From positions 1 through 39,604 of IMG/VR virus record IMGVR_UViG_3300008261_000110: a stretch of DNA of 39,604 nt. The stretch is one strand, 5' to 3'. A program made the position numbers and the translations under genes. The DNA is from a virus. Under the pieces are notes generated by a model. That model did no database searches. It had not been told where the DNA came from and saw nothing but the letters and a program-made list of their open reading frames with translations. This document shows, piece after piece, positions 21,301 to 28,528 of the stretch. Numbering within the stretch: the stretch's first letter is position 1; each line of letters begins with the position of its first letter.

Positions 21301-23702
21301 ACCTTAGGCTTCTTTCTTTTGATTGATGGAATGTTGTCTGCCGATGTCTGCAAGTCCATCGGAGCAACCTCACCATGCTTCAAGATTGCATCATGCAATG
21401 ACTGTGCCTCGTAGCGTACAGTCTTTCCGTCAACCTTGCCGACAAGATTATACCTGCCATCGCTGGTTTCCGTGATAGACCATCCGTTTCTTGACTGCCA
21501 ATAGTAAAGTGGTCGCTTAACGCCACCTTCAGTTACAGTAACATTGCCCATCACATGGTCAACAGACCAACCTGCTGGGCTCTTTTGTCTTTGGAGTCTG
21601 AGAAGGTTCGTGGTTCTAGCCTTGGCTGACGGCTGGTTATGCACCCCATTGTTGAACACGCCAAGTCTCTGTGCCGCATTTCTAAGCACTTCAGCCATCT
21701 TTGTTCTGCCCTCTGGCGTTGAAGCAAAGCCAAGCGTTCTTGCTATGCCTTCAAACACTTCTTCCTTAAATCTTTCCTTACCAGATGCTTCCTTATACGC
21801 ATCAGAAAGGGCATGGTAAAACTCACCCTTAAGTCCTGTAGCCTGTACTTTCTGGTCAGCGTCAACAGCCCAAGCGTTGATTATGATATGTGTCTTTGCG
21901 GACTTCCCATCCTTGTACAGGAAGTAAGGCTTCTTTCCTCTTCTTCCCCAGAAAAGACCATTCCACGCTTGACCTGCTTGAGTTGGGTCGCTTTCTGAAA
22001 TAACTGCTTCAATTTCTCTCCTAACATCAGCGGGAGTGTTAGGGTCATTCTTCATTCGGATGAAATCTTCCCTGTCCCAAACTGACAATGCGACATCCGC
22101 ATCTCTTTCAACTGCAAGGTATATGCCGAGATTTCTGTAGAAAGCATCGTCTCCATGCTGTTCACGGATATTATTCAAGTACTTCAAGACTGCATCAGCC
22201 TTCTGCGTGAATCCATTCTTTCTATAGTCATCGATGTTCTTGATTAACTCAATGGTCATCGCTTCCCTTGACTTACCCTTGAACATATTATGGGCAAGTC
22301 CAACATGGTAATGTGAAGTACCAATAGCCGCACCTACACCAAGACCACTAGCCGCACCTTGCTCGCCATCGGTAACATAACCAATTGCGGCTCCATATGC
22401 TCCAGACTTCAAGGTAGCACCAGCCATTTCAGCCACATAGGAACCCATAGGGCTCCAATTGTTAAATGTTCTGGCAAGTTTACCTGTGCTATTCTCGACA
22501 ACTCCAAGTCTCTGAAGAACTCCAGAACCATGAGCCATTTCCTTACCAACAGCCTCCACAAACGCTCCACCAATCTTAGCCGCATTTGCTACAGCCCAAA
22601 CAGGAATAATGCCAGCCGCATAAGGAACAGCCCAAGAGCCATAACCTATACCAGCCATAACAGCACCACCAAATCCGCTTTGACCCCTTGTAGCACCAGT
22701 AACCTTCACATTGCCAGAAGGAGTGTCGTGAATATTCGCATCAAGCAGTTCGCTTGCTTGTCGCTTTATCCATTCAAAAGTAGCACTAATTGGCTTGTCT
22801 ACAACTTCACCAGCAACACGGAAAGACTTACCGATAACTTCCGTCAACTTTGACCCTCTGAGGCTTGCAACCTCAAGTTTGGTTGCGGTGTTAATTGCGG
22901 CTGATGCCGTAGATGTAACACCTTCCTTGATTGCGGATTTTGCAATAGCATCAGCACCTGCCGTAACAACCGCCTTACCTCCAGCCTTGGCAACAGCACT
23001 ACTGCCAAGCGTAGCCAATGTAATTGGGTCCAAAAAATAAGAACCAGCCTGTGCAAGTCTGTTGTTAACTTGATACAGTTTCTGTGCCGTCATCGTGGCA
23101 ACATCTTCTCCGACAAGTTCAGAAGTCGCTTCCGCAAGTGCGTTAGGCATAACGACATTTTCCTTGCCAGCCATTATTCTGGTAGATGTTGCGTTCCAAT
23201 CAGCGAGTTTGTTAAAGTCTACATAACGCTGGAAGATATCATCGTTAGGATTGAACAATCTATACAATGGCGAGTTTCCGCTTTGTCTGGCAAAGTTGTA
23301 AAGACCAACCATGTCTCTGGTTCCTCGTCCAAACGCTTCTAAGGTTGTAGGAACAAGTCGTGTTGTAAGATTTAACGATGCGTCCTTAAGACTGTTTTTT
23401 TCACCAAATGGCTGAAGAGAAGCCAATCCACCACCAATTTCACCAAAGAAGTGACCAACGCCACTTGATGCCATATCCCACCAATCTACTTCCTGCTTCT
23501 TATGCCATTCGTTATATAGTTTGAATTCATCAAACGAAAGGTTAGGATTGACTCCTTCAATTGCGGCTTGATTGACTTTGTACGCAACATCGTCCTCTGT
23601 TTGAGGACTTGTCAAAGCCGTAATCAGTTTGCTTGCTGTTTCTTGTGATGCCTTATCTTGTCTTTCGGGAGGATTGAAAAGATATAATGAGTCGTTATCC
23701 AT
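12336..23702 (-). CDS. Giant polyvalent protein with two ADP-ribosyltransferase-like domains, 3788 aa
   Basis: A single 11.4-kb frame. Domains, residues approximate: Ala/Gly-rich hydrophobic stretches (231-257, 341-384, 431-457) that could insert in membranes; a Pro/Thr linker (930-957); a conserved polyvalent-associated region ending QEMYQPAARK (~1500); a first ART-like domain (1590-1820: VFWHWTN, VGLHFGT, GVDGIRYRN); a second (1905-2035: FPAVHATDS, SWWASHVEVGQYF, NPLVIDA, DGHDSLVLTNI, NQIVVF); a polyvalent-associated domain with GGHFKDHENIIAFARV (~2200), FESQSD (~2470), ESQYFYGTIYPKVINGYAKK (~2930) and closing DITPQMDAIKEGQPMWQPAA (~3100); a Pro/Ala linker (3376-3497); and an unassigned C-terminus. 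Such proteins are thought to be injected with phage DNA and act on host targets. Its place after the ejection proteins fits. It starts in a TAATG overlap. Enzyme activity is inferred. Confidence 0.85.
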   Translation of the reverse strand: MDNDSLYLFNPPERQDKASQETASKLITALTSPQTEDDVAYKVNQAAIEGVNPNLSFDEFKLYNEWHKKQEVDWWDMASSGVGHFFGEIGGGLASLQPFGEKNSLKDASLNLTTRLVPTTLEAFGRGTRDMVGLYNFARQSGNSPLYRLFNPNDDIFQRYVDFNKLADWNATSTRIMAGKENVVMPNALAEATSELVGEDVATMTAQKLYQVNNRLAQAGSYFLDPITLATLGSSAVAKAGGKAVVTAGADAIAKSAIKEGVTSTASAAINTATKLEVASLRGSKLTEVIGKSFRVAGEVVDKPISATFEWIKRQASELLDANIHDTPSGNVKVTGATRGQSGFGGAVMAGIGYGSWAVPYAAGIIPVWAVANAAKIGGAFVEAVGKEMAHGSGVLQRLGVVENSTGKLARTFNNWSPMGSYVAEMAGATLKSGAYGAAIGYVTDGEQGAASGLGVGAAIGTSHYHVGLAHNMFKGKSREAMTIELIKNIDDYRKNGFTQKADAVLKYLNNIREQHGDDAFYRNLGIYLAVERDADVALSVWDREDFIRMKNDPNTPADVRREIEAVISESDPTQAGQAWNGLFWGRRGKKPYFLYKDGKSAKTHIIINAWAVDADQKVQATGLKGEFYHALSDAYKEASGKERFKEEVFEGIARTLGFASTPEGRTKMAEVLRNAAQRLGVFNNGVHNQPSAKARTTNLLRLQRQKSPAGWSVDHVMGNVTVTEGGVKRPLYYWQSRNGWSITETSDGRYNLVGKVDGKTVRYEAQSLHDAILKHGEVAPMDLQTSADNIPSIKRKKPKVNPVEGQVNTSAGPRVGETAQGRAMIEAVELDKRIDSLLKLIAEKQGGDISTVSKERIKTLREVVKRLFADGWVHDERLIKSNTNIDSTTTDLGWYHPDMPNATIEGLYGTSIPTESSSAPTPKATATQQGTPPPNVAGERTDTNPPQQAPKPNAGRTQSTHSPQTVENIYSAIDHFEKTGELRGQDLAVLIEEMGESIWDAHENDVPFDYIYLAGDLGFARNIIDELKHRFARIIDRNGRQAGFVADFNKPFVDWFKDKDGKAIVDPYMRKLFKQFLEVHKNRKANLDGYTVDVASMSPAMQRQFVEENDLQDLYDVDQRTGNYVKKPEEVINAEQTRRYQAAALDLIELEKSGVDTGMHIYAVEKDTPSVGSLDEENNTGALKQEAWRTYRTNVDDITDAQRRGTMPTKEELEQLVKNKDFGRRGRPRTGDIDDLVATAKKGTIVFSGVPTVEAFKILQKHLPKREIEAIAQIAPLILDGGLGSPNVARVKYAGFEHVDDVSGVKMKRSKDKWVATEKSMVFYGMELRATLRNINTGKFDYKTPHAHFLLHGVDIDVLQRRIQWMWKNEKETAKRWSTYNDFEKDVYRLIENYSMKSAIGGNRFFGGGAEGKAKKRLACAAIGAFPSKKMLGLIDGDEAEFDIPEIDWHHYQLRSYGKGKNGKDIPWTAMRADGIKQVLGTADSMRVPYAERAYYRAQEMYQPAARKVPRNGDDLPANMVYVSQELQGGRAKQIFSTIRPTGDWAMREKGYTPNDVIRAIASNQYKQSPEKQQAVLDFVKGGIGHDEATNSALVFWHWTNADKPFEFIEQGQVGLHFGTREASLYRALKVSTGTRTNPLKVADNVIPLVVRMKKPITLVDRGAWSPDDIVETILYSYASPSERRNFGLQKDGKFSGQPRVESAWDKHIFEGIKDAIGPLTQKDLDFLNNYKSDLIANKVNTTSAFLAQTEMLASGGVSAKFDAMSKRQFTASTPLHKWLESKGVDGIRYRNSVEGNSWSYIAFSGKQVKNLIQNNGEYSPQNISMFKQKASRYGAQNAEQAKALESNYNQAVAEGDIFNASSIKDNFLGGMPRHTAVIRQMADEAQAQGMSLAEYNKQFNTGSPAVFPAVHATDSQVVAMEGAFDPKARRLSQGESSWWASHVEVGQYFRKNRDYLTRALVKTNNPLVIDAKQMRYDDKNLGVNNLIVKAKADGHDSLVLTNIADDISLATGEPILHNQIVVFKEFANDNIAVIDNDVTNERPVPRGIGIGVGEAPLRQDAANVKRTFYSAVEKFVEEKVTDKTSLNELMGLLDPTKGTGIVKSELEFLDIAGWVEDQKKANGGTKAKVNKQALLDYIKAHKFELQEDITNTAWYTLQGLDPNSPLVQSQIEGGYEGFTPANRGYDDFHPTTNYRVLILRAPQGTDYSGGEGGHFKDHENIIAFARVGDIYLDRVTELPSPEPASGKSQGIASRMLTQEERLRPDADIGQFERTTNRFLNRIKVNDIDAFKSMSPEAILTQMVNNDVGRNYEIDGYIPSSKMLEDLGFALHRLRKALPRDKAVDLIKKVDDIYRRNTDRQVGGTFEFTDIRKEEDVKLALTDESYDYYMFNDIENIALAIPDSYVDKDGGRNTGNNIRGSMANGRTTTIERARTGIKEAIALFQSYIFDEVVADAPRKDKKKMLIIFESQSDTAQKMQNRNDARLERVRSPQEQARLEEVLRRIDEIDKEMPLRVQSHLDSIGLSAISPEGVRAAEKFMDNAWATMTDIYEERSALVDERAVLGRKREATVMSEKDFLRIPEVKQAIESGLRVSEVWENWKKSKEKNLERTDLIDDGFYEGTTEVRERLNLDVQTGIIDDKIVGGKEKFVENFVVLVDRMIASDSINTGTKLAAETVRDILRGIKDNVLKNDNITGDELSQVVNFAKVSLFNYDKSRLPYYDLSYFLGVADNHATQYGNTPPQDKNITRIGRILHEEISKMVFKNLFDSDHAKWGNWVGVFKTEDFSKRNLYSMIDNAIDEYLGDISVTPALQGNEIAKIWDEWIDYAMKDKNSRAYQQFREKVLHMTIDGMDIFERSFDTNSPKKSELRSKLIKDIATQRDTVVPEYMPFLRTEDFTKLMFKKILKEAVDNGYEGIILIPAELPQKITGGESQYFYGTIYPKVINGYAKKFGGKLRQNKSQLAISGDMKFVETLNRTLDVFRKYDGNVNLEATVKSFEATASQHLRFRDNVDLQRENYIELVERTRSRALISYEDAKSVVDYFINKVQGTLPMEQSGIGLSDDGKQLVNTGSKITKSASARGLILDITPQMDAIKEGQPMWQPAARRKKKATAGETTPETVGDIRGESSSTPVPVTAPVKKDRTIGEREAGSEIPEVGNRGIVTDSYGTDLDQRLAKDGVADYRGYKIIYDRANGGYKMMDPAGKSVNMPVAYIDKITGEKVTTNTKHAMFPYEAAEFIDSLLGGMPEKPKQQPVVAQARADSPAMVSKPAQPATATTAPVAGGRSELEIVQSQLDKTKKARYYLYNIEYDPTTKTYMAKDNSGQPVQMLFPSTFQSGERFLQSSRNASLELVLQGLDKKFDKQKWARLAPRDAENKPAPQAQATPVEPTVVPTVEPVATPAPAPRPAPTRRVEASSVPAGVRTTKPKRQPKPAPNVNIPKPPIEQPQPEAVVPVVATAEATPVTPVIPATPEPKPVQPTADAWEVQNAQNADKPTTVMSDNEFIEKQAKALGKGFISMMKDPELAQLIIDSLNRDDNLTLKGTKDLASTADGRFSVERKGKKYVITQNNYKSPITGIQYDKRLLAYVNDIHQAQILIRRIELERSWSFAENRIPVENPLVVLARKNPAYSDAARMKEIKDNAMIRMLLSMRDQGITPIHIDPVTLEPLLVMLPSPQVVREVTAQPVRIAGLLPQATTTQRSLPLAVIDQATVFKAIDDVVVKGLEQQTREQASRYRNQLGYEILKFKGKFRLFNPMKGSISVRDNAESCMDDILRDIHKNGIRR

Positions 23703-26362
23703 TATTTAGATTGTTGTTGTATTGCTTCAATAGCCATTCTTTGTGCCTGTTCTGGGGGAACGCCTTGGGCTATTGCTGTTTGGTATACATTTCTACCAAT
23801 AGCAGTTTGCTCTGGAGTCAAACCAGTATTTGCACTTTCTGTAACTTCAAATTGATAAGCACCAGCAATGCCGTTCACCTTTGCCACCATTCTTCCTCTA
23901 AACTCTAAGAGTCTTGCAATAGCAGTATCTCTGAACATGGAACCAGACATTGTTGCCATATCTGGAACAACTGACTCAAGTTTCTTTGCATCTTGTTCAG
24001 AAAACGCACCAGAACCAGCAACTTCAGTTCTGCCAGCCGCTTGAACTGCGTTGGTAATACCGATAATAATACCAGATTTTTCAGTAGGAAGCATAGAATC
24101 CCACTTGCTTGTATTTCTACCAAGTTCAATAAGTCTATCCAAGGCGTTAATAGCATTGATAGTGTCAAGAACCTCTCTCTTAACCTTGCCAGCCTCTGTG
24201 GAATTGTCAACCTTGATATCGCCTCGGAATCTCCACTTTTCAGAAGTCATGTTGTCCGTTCTTATTGACGCTTTCCATACGGCATTCTTTTCCATCGTAG
24301 CCATCTCTGAGGGGCTCATAGATTCACCCTTCATAACTTGCCAGTTACCACCAATGCCAACAAGTGTAACACCACCCTGTCTGGATATCTGAACCTTGGG
24401 TGGGTATCCACGCATCTGTCTAAAGGTTTCCTCAGACCAATTCATTGGAACGCTACCAAGAGCCTTAAGTCTAGATGTAACAACGCCATACTCTTGCGTT
24501 ATTTGGTCTTGTTGCGTCTTTTCTGGAGGAGCAATAGTGTCAGCACCAGCAACAGGTTGTGCTGGCTTTTGTGGCATCGCAACAAGCGGTTGAGTTGTCG
24601 CTGGCTTGATTGGAGCAGATGTAGCATTAGGTGCTATTGACGAGGGTACGACAGAGGCAGTAGTAGCAGGAGCCACAGCAGGAGCCGTTTCTGCAACTGG
24701 CTCTTCTGGAATAATTGCCTTACCATTTTGAAAAACAGGAGTTGTTGAACCTGCTTTGAAATAAGTAGTATTATACTTAGGAGTTCCTTCAACTGAGTCA
24801 TTGTTTGTTTTTTCAGAAAAAGCATTTTTAAAATCTCTTCCATTTTTTTCATAAGATTTTACCCATTCATTTGTCCAGAACTCCATTCCGTCAAATAAAA
24901 GACCGCCTTTAGAATCATACTCCTTATTACTAGGAGTTTTCATTGTACCATCTAAATTAGTAGCATATTTGCTTCTAAATTCTTTCCAAGCAGTTGCCGC
25001 AAAAGCATGAATATCTGCTTCTTCACCAGACAATTCTCCTCTTTTATTGCTAATGTCACCATTAAGAATTGCCACTCTTGTTTTTTTCGCAAGTTCAAGT
25101 TGTTTTTCTGTCTTTTGAATTTGAAAAGAAAGTTCAGATTTAGTCCAACCATCTGGGTTTAAATAAACTCTTTTTTCTAAACCTTGTTCTTTTGCATATT
25201 TATCCCTTTGTTTTCCTTCAAGCGTTTCAAGTTTCTTGCCAACCTCAATGTCTTTTTGCTTTTGTTTAACGGCTTGAAGTCTAGCAGATGCTTCCTCAAG
25301 GGATGCACTCTTAATCTTAGGTTCTGGGGGAAGTTGAGCCTCAATTTCCTTAATGGCGGTCTTAAGTTTGTTCTTTTCCGCTTCCTTTACAGCGTCATTT
25401 TCCTTCTTTGCCTTCTCAATTCTAGCCGCAGTTTCTGGAGTAGGCTTGTTAAGTGCGTCCTTTGCAAAATCAAATGCCATTCTTGCTGGGCTATACTCGT
25501 TTGTTAAAAGAGCATTCATAATAGGATTAGGAGCAAGTCCACCCTTAGGAATCAATTGATTTATAATCTCTCCATATTCATTAAGGAATGACTTTGGAGG
25601 GTTTTCAATCTCACCAAGTCTTGTCCGCAATGCTTCAAGTTTAGCCCTCAGTTCTGACTGAGATAAGGTTTCCTTGTTAGCCAGTCCGTTAGATTCGGTC
25701 TGTGGGGCTGGCTGTGCTGTTGTGGCTGTTCCCCTAGGGGTAGGCACAGAAGTGGCGTTAGGAGCAACGCTGGACGGCACAGGCGTTGACCTAGGAGCCC
25801 CACCACTCCACTCAACATCGCCCATTGAGATACCTCTAGGAACATCAGTAACTGACGGACCAGATGGCATTGCCTCAGTACTGCCACCGCCTTGAGATGT
25901 TTCCCATGCAATACGATGAGCATCCGCAATCTTCTTGGCTTCTTCAGCCTTTCTTCTTGCTTCAGCAATAGCCAAATCATTTATCGTTGCCGTCTGCTGG
26001 GCAGATTGAACCTTGAGTCTTTGCTCTTCAACGGCAACGCCAGCCTCGTATCCCTTCAAAGCGGAAATAAGGTTGCTTCTTGACATGCCATGTATAGTGC
26101 CTTCTTTCTTTATGTTCTTGTAAAGGTCATGGACATACTTTGGAGCCGCATCTGAAGGAACTCCGTTCTCGTCCACTCCGTATTGAGACAAGATTGAAGC
26201 AGTTGTTGACTTCAAGACATCCATCTCGCTTTGTGCGGAATTGAACTTTTCAACCGCATCAAGCATTGACTGTGCTGTAGCCTGTTGCTGTTTCAGAACA
26301 GCATCCATGTTACCAGCCACATTGAAGGCATCACCGCCTTGGTATTGTGCAAATATTGCCAT
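23702..26362 (-). CDS. Ejection/internal virion-type protein, 886 aa
   Basis: Large, soluble, mostly helical protein. Residues 1-50 contain a coiled segment (VLKQQQATAQSMLDAVEKF). A Pro/Thr/Ala linker (about 165-225) carries PVPSSVAPNATSVP, and a similar linker, VPSSIAPNATSAP, recurs near 570-585. A Lys/Glu-rich helical middle (about 300-420) and a more ordered C-terminal region (RQGGVTLVGIGGNWQVMKGE..., then FSEQDAKKLESVVPDMATM) follow. Its position between a Gly/Gln-rich protein and the giant polyvalent protein matches the internal virion or ejection protein slot of podoviruses. No lytic transglycosylase motif seen. It overlaps the giant gene by TAATG. Confidence 0.7.
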   Translation of the reverse strand: MAIFAQYQGGDAFNVAGNMDAVLKQQQATAQSMLDAVEKFNSAQSEMDVLKSTTASILSQYGVDENGVPSDAAPKYVHDLYKNIKKEGTIHGMSRSNLISALKGYEAGVAVEEQRLKVQSAQQTATINDLAIAEARRKAEEAKKIADAHRIAWETSQGGGSTEAMPSGPSVTDVPRGISMGDVEWSGGAPRSTPVPSSVAPNATSVPTPRGTATTAQPAPQTESNGLANKETLSQSELRAKLEALRTRLGEIENPPKSFLNEYGEIINQLIPKGGLAPNPIMNALLTNEYSPARMAFDFAKDALNKPTPETAARIEKAKKENDAVKEAEKNKLKTAIKEIEAQLPPEPKIKSASLEEASARLQAVKQKQKDIEVGKKLETLEGKQRDKYAKEQGLEKRVYLNPDGWTKSELSFQIQKTEKQLELAKKTRVAILNGDISNKRGELSGEEADIHAFAATAWKEFRSKYATNLDGTMKTPSNKEYDSKGGLLFDGMEFWTNEWVKSYEKNGRDFKNAFSEKTNNDSVEGTPKYNTTYFKAGSTTPVFQNGKAIIPEEPVAETAPAVAPATTASVVPSSIAPNATSAPIKPATTQPLVAMPQKPAQPVAGADTIAPPEKTQQDQITQEYGVVTSRLKALGSVPMNWSEETFRQMRGYPPKVQISRQGGVTLVGIGGNWQVMKGESMSPSEMATMEKNAVWKASIRTDNMTSEKWRFRGDIKVDNSTEAGKVKREVLDTINAINALDRLIELGRNTSKWDSMLPTEKSGIIIGITNAVQAAGRTEVAGSGAFSEQDAKKLESVVPDMATMSGSMFRDTAIARLLEFRGRMVAKVNGIAGAYQFEVTESANTGLTPEQTAIGRNVYQTAIAQGVPPEQAQRMAIEAIQQQSK

Positions 26363-26367
26363 AAAAG

Positions 26368-27474
26368 TTATGCCATGTTCCCCATATTGCTGTAATTGCT
26401 ACCATAATTCATACTAGCACCTCCAGCACCAAGTGAACCTATAGTGGTTGTGCTACCAGAAGCACCGCCATAATTTGATGCTACATTAGAACCCATACTT
26501 GGAATAGACATTCCAGAAGAACCAAAATTAAACAAATTAGGATTAGATGCCGCAAATGAACCAAACGAACCAAGAGTACTAAGCAACTGTTGTTGTTGTT
26601 GCATTTTGGCTCTAGCAATCCCCATTCCATGCTGATACTGCATGCCTTGGGCTTGGGTTCCCATTTGTGATTCTGGCTGGAACACCAACGGCTGGTACTG
26701 ACCAAGCATTGCATTGGCTTGTCCCATGAACGCCCCGCCAGCATTATACATGCTCATGGCGTTGTTCCCCATCTGAAGAGCCGCATTTTGAAGACCAACA
26801 TCTGCGTTAATCATATTGCCAGCGAACTGTCTACGCTGGTTAAGTCTGTTTTGACCCATTCCATAGTTGGAAAGAACACCAGCCGCAACTCCCTGTCTTC
26901 CACTAAGACCACGCATAGCCATCGATGCGTTAGCCGCTTGATAGGCTTGACGCTGTTCGTCTTCATTCAAAGCAGAACCATAGCCCAAATCCGACTGGGC
27001 TTGATTCATAAGCATGTTCTGCATTGCGTATCCAGAGCCAGACTGCAACATGCCTCTAGCCTGTCCAGAAAGCCCACCAAGCGTATTTAGATATCCTTGC
27101 CCAGCATTTGCTTGAACCCCAGCCAAAGCCGCATTTGACTGGTTGAGCATGTTGATATAGCCTTGATTTCCTTCACCTCCGTACAACTGTTGTTGCAGGG
27201 TTTTTTCTTGAAGGTTTTGCCATTGAGGTCTGTAACTTGCTTCAAGACTTATAAGTTTACCTTGAATGTCACGCTGTGCATCAAGATTGCGGTCCATTAA
27301 CTGACCATAAGTCGGAGGCTTTGGAACCTTGGTCTTCTTAGAACCAAAAAGTCCACCAATCAAAGCACCTACACCCATGCCAATAGGTCCAAGTGCGGCT
27401 CCTGCCATTGCACCAGACATTGCACCAGATGCGGCTCCAGAAGCACCGCCACCTACAGAATCGTAATCAGCCAT
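26368..27474 (-). CDS. Gly/Ala/Gln/Met-rich virion protein, probable ejection protein, 368 aa
   Basis: Residues about 8-45 are a glycine-zipper-like hydrophobic segment (SGAMAGAALGPIGMGVGALI) followed by a basic patch (GSKKTKVPKPP). The remainder is a low-complexity helical protein rich in Gln, Asn, Met, Gly and Ala (for example MQQQQQLLS). This composition, and the place next to the large ejection-type protein, suggest a small internal virion protein that inserts into the host membrane during DNA entry. Not assigned to a named family. Confidence 0.65.
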   Translation of the reverse strand: MADYDSVGGGASGAASGAMSGAMAGAALGPIGMGVGALIGGLFGSKKTKVPKPPTYGQLMDRNLDAQRDIQGKLISLEASYRPQWQNLQEKTLQQQLYGGEGNQGYINMLNQSNAALAGVQANAGQGYLNTLGGLSGQARGMLQSGSGYAMQNMLMNQAQSDLGYGSALNEDEQRQAYQAANASMAMRGLSGRQGVAAGVLSNYGMGQNRLNQRRQFAGNMINADVGLQNAALQMGNNAMSMYNAGGAFMGQANAMLGQYQPLVFQPESQMGTQAQGMQYQHGMGIARAKMQQQQQLLSTLGSFGSFAASNPNLFNFGSSGMSIPSMGSNVASNYGGASGSTTTIGSLGAGGASMNYGSNYSNMGNMA

Positions 27475-28526
27475 TAGAGTATAGAAGAGTCAGTTGTGAA
27501 TGTTGAAGTTTTTGTTTTCTGAAGGGTTATATTGTAATAACTGGTAGTATTGGCGTTTAAAATATTTGCCACAACAGTTGTTGAGTTTTGAGCATAAGCA
27601 ACGAATTTAATTTTCTTTTGTAAATTTGCAAGGCTTGCTTGGGTAAGAATAAGAACTGCATTTATCCTATTTACTCCAGATTGTGTTGGATAAGTGGTTT
27701 TCCACTCACCAAGTTCAACATCTGTGTAGGTGGCTTTTTCCGCAAATGCCTTAACAGTATAGTAGTAGTCTGGCATTGTGTTTCCACCAGCACCAGTTTG
27801 CCAAGACGCATCAAATGTAACAACCCAAGTTTCATCGGCTGGTATATCAAAATCGCCAGTCTTATGCAAAATGCCAGCACCAAATACAGCACATACACCA
27901 GTCTTAGCCGCAATAATTTCTGTAACAACTTGCTTGCCAGCGTTTAAAAGACCACCTGCTACATTTACTGTATGCTGTACAGTAAGGTTTCCATTAACTT
28001 GTATGTCAATGCCAGAACCAGCAATTGTTAAATCTACAGAACTGGTTGGGTCTAAAAATGTTGCTTGTCTGCCGTAAAATACAAAAGTGTTACCAACCCC
28101 ACCAGCAGGTAGAGCGTGTGTAACACTATCGTACCCAAAAGTTATTTGACCTCCTCCTGTGCTGGCAGAACTGTATAATGCGGCATTCCCAATGTCAAAA
28201 TAAACAGCATCATCATAAGCCCCATTTATGGTGAGGTTGTCAAATTCCGCTTCAGCAACCGAAAGGTTGTTGACATTAATCGTGTTAGAATTAATGACAT
28301 CTGTAAACTGAGCCTTTGTTTGCTTCCAAATAGAAGTAGGACTTGCTCCACCTCCTGTTCCTATGAGCAACACATCGGTATCGTTTGTAGATGAATTTGC
28401 AGGTTGTTCAGCAATTGCACCTCCCGCAAGAGTTGCTAACGAAACATGCTGATTAAGATTACTAGCAGTAACATATGAGTTAGCACCAGTCGATGAGTAT
28501 TCAAATCCTTTGTTAATTTGAGCCAT
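27474..28526 (-). CDS. Tail fibre or appendage protein, 350 aa
   Basis: Beta-rich and Asn/Thr/Gly-rich. The N-terminal ~100 residues look like a virion-attachment region (NKGFEYSSTGANSYVTASNL...). The middle contains repeated short strands (NVNNLSVAEAEFDNLTINGA, DLTIAGSGIDIQVNGNLTVQ) typical of trimeric fibre stems. The C-terminus (about 225-350) is a compact beta domain (ETWVVTFDASWQTG..., LANLQKKIKFVAYA). Probably recognises the host surface. No catalytic motif. Two nt separate it from the nozzle-like gene. Confidence 0.6.
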   Translation of the reverse strand: MAQINKGFEYSSTGANSYVTASNLNQHVSLATLAGGAIAEQPANSSTNDTDVLLIGTGGGASPTSIWKQTKAQFTDVINSNTINVNNLSVAEAEFDNLTINGAYDDAVYFDIGNAALYSSASTGGGQITFGYDSVTHALPAGGVGNTFVFYGRQATFLDPTSSVDLTIAGSGIDIQVNGNLTVQHTVNVAGGLLNAGKQVVTEIIAAKTGVCAVFGAGILHKTGDFDIPADETWVVTFDASWQTGAGGNTMPDYYYTVKAFAEKATYTDVELGEWKTTYPTQSGVNRINAVLILTQASLANLQKKIKFVAYAQNSTTVVANILNANTTSYYNITLQKTKTSTFTTDSSIL

Positions 28527-28528
28527 TT

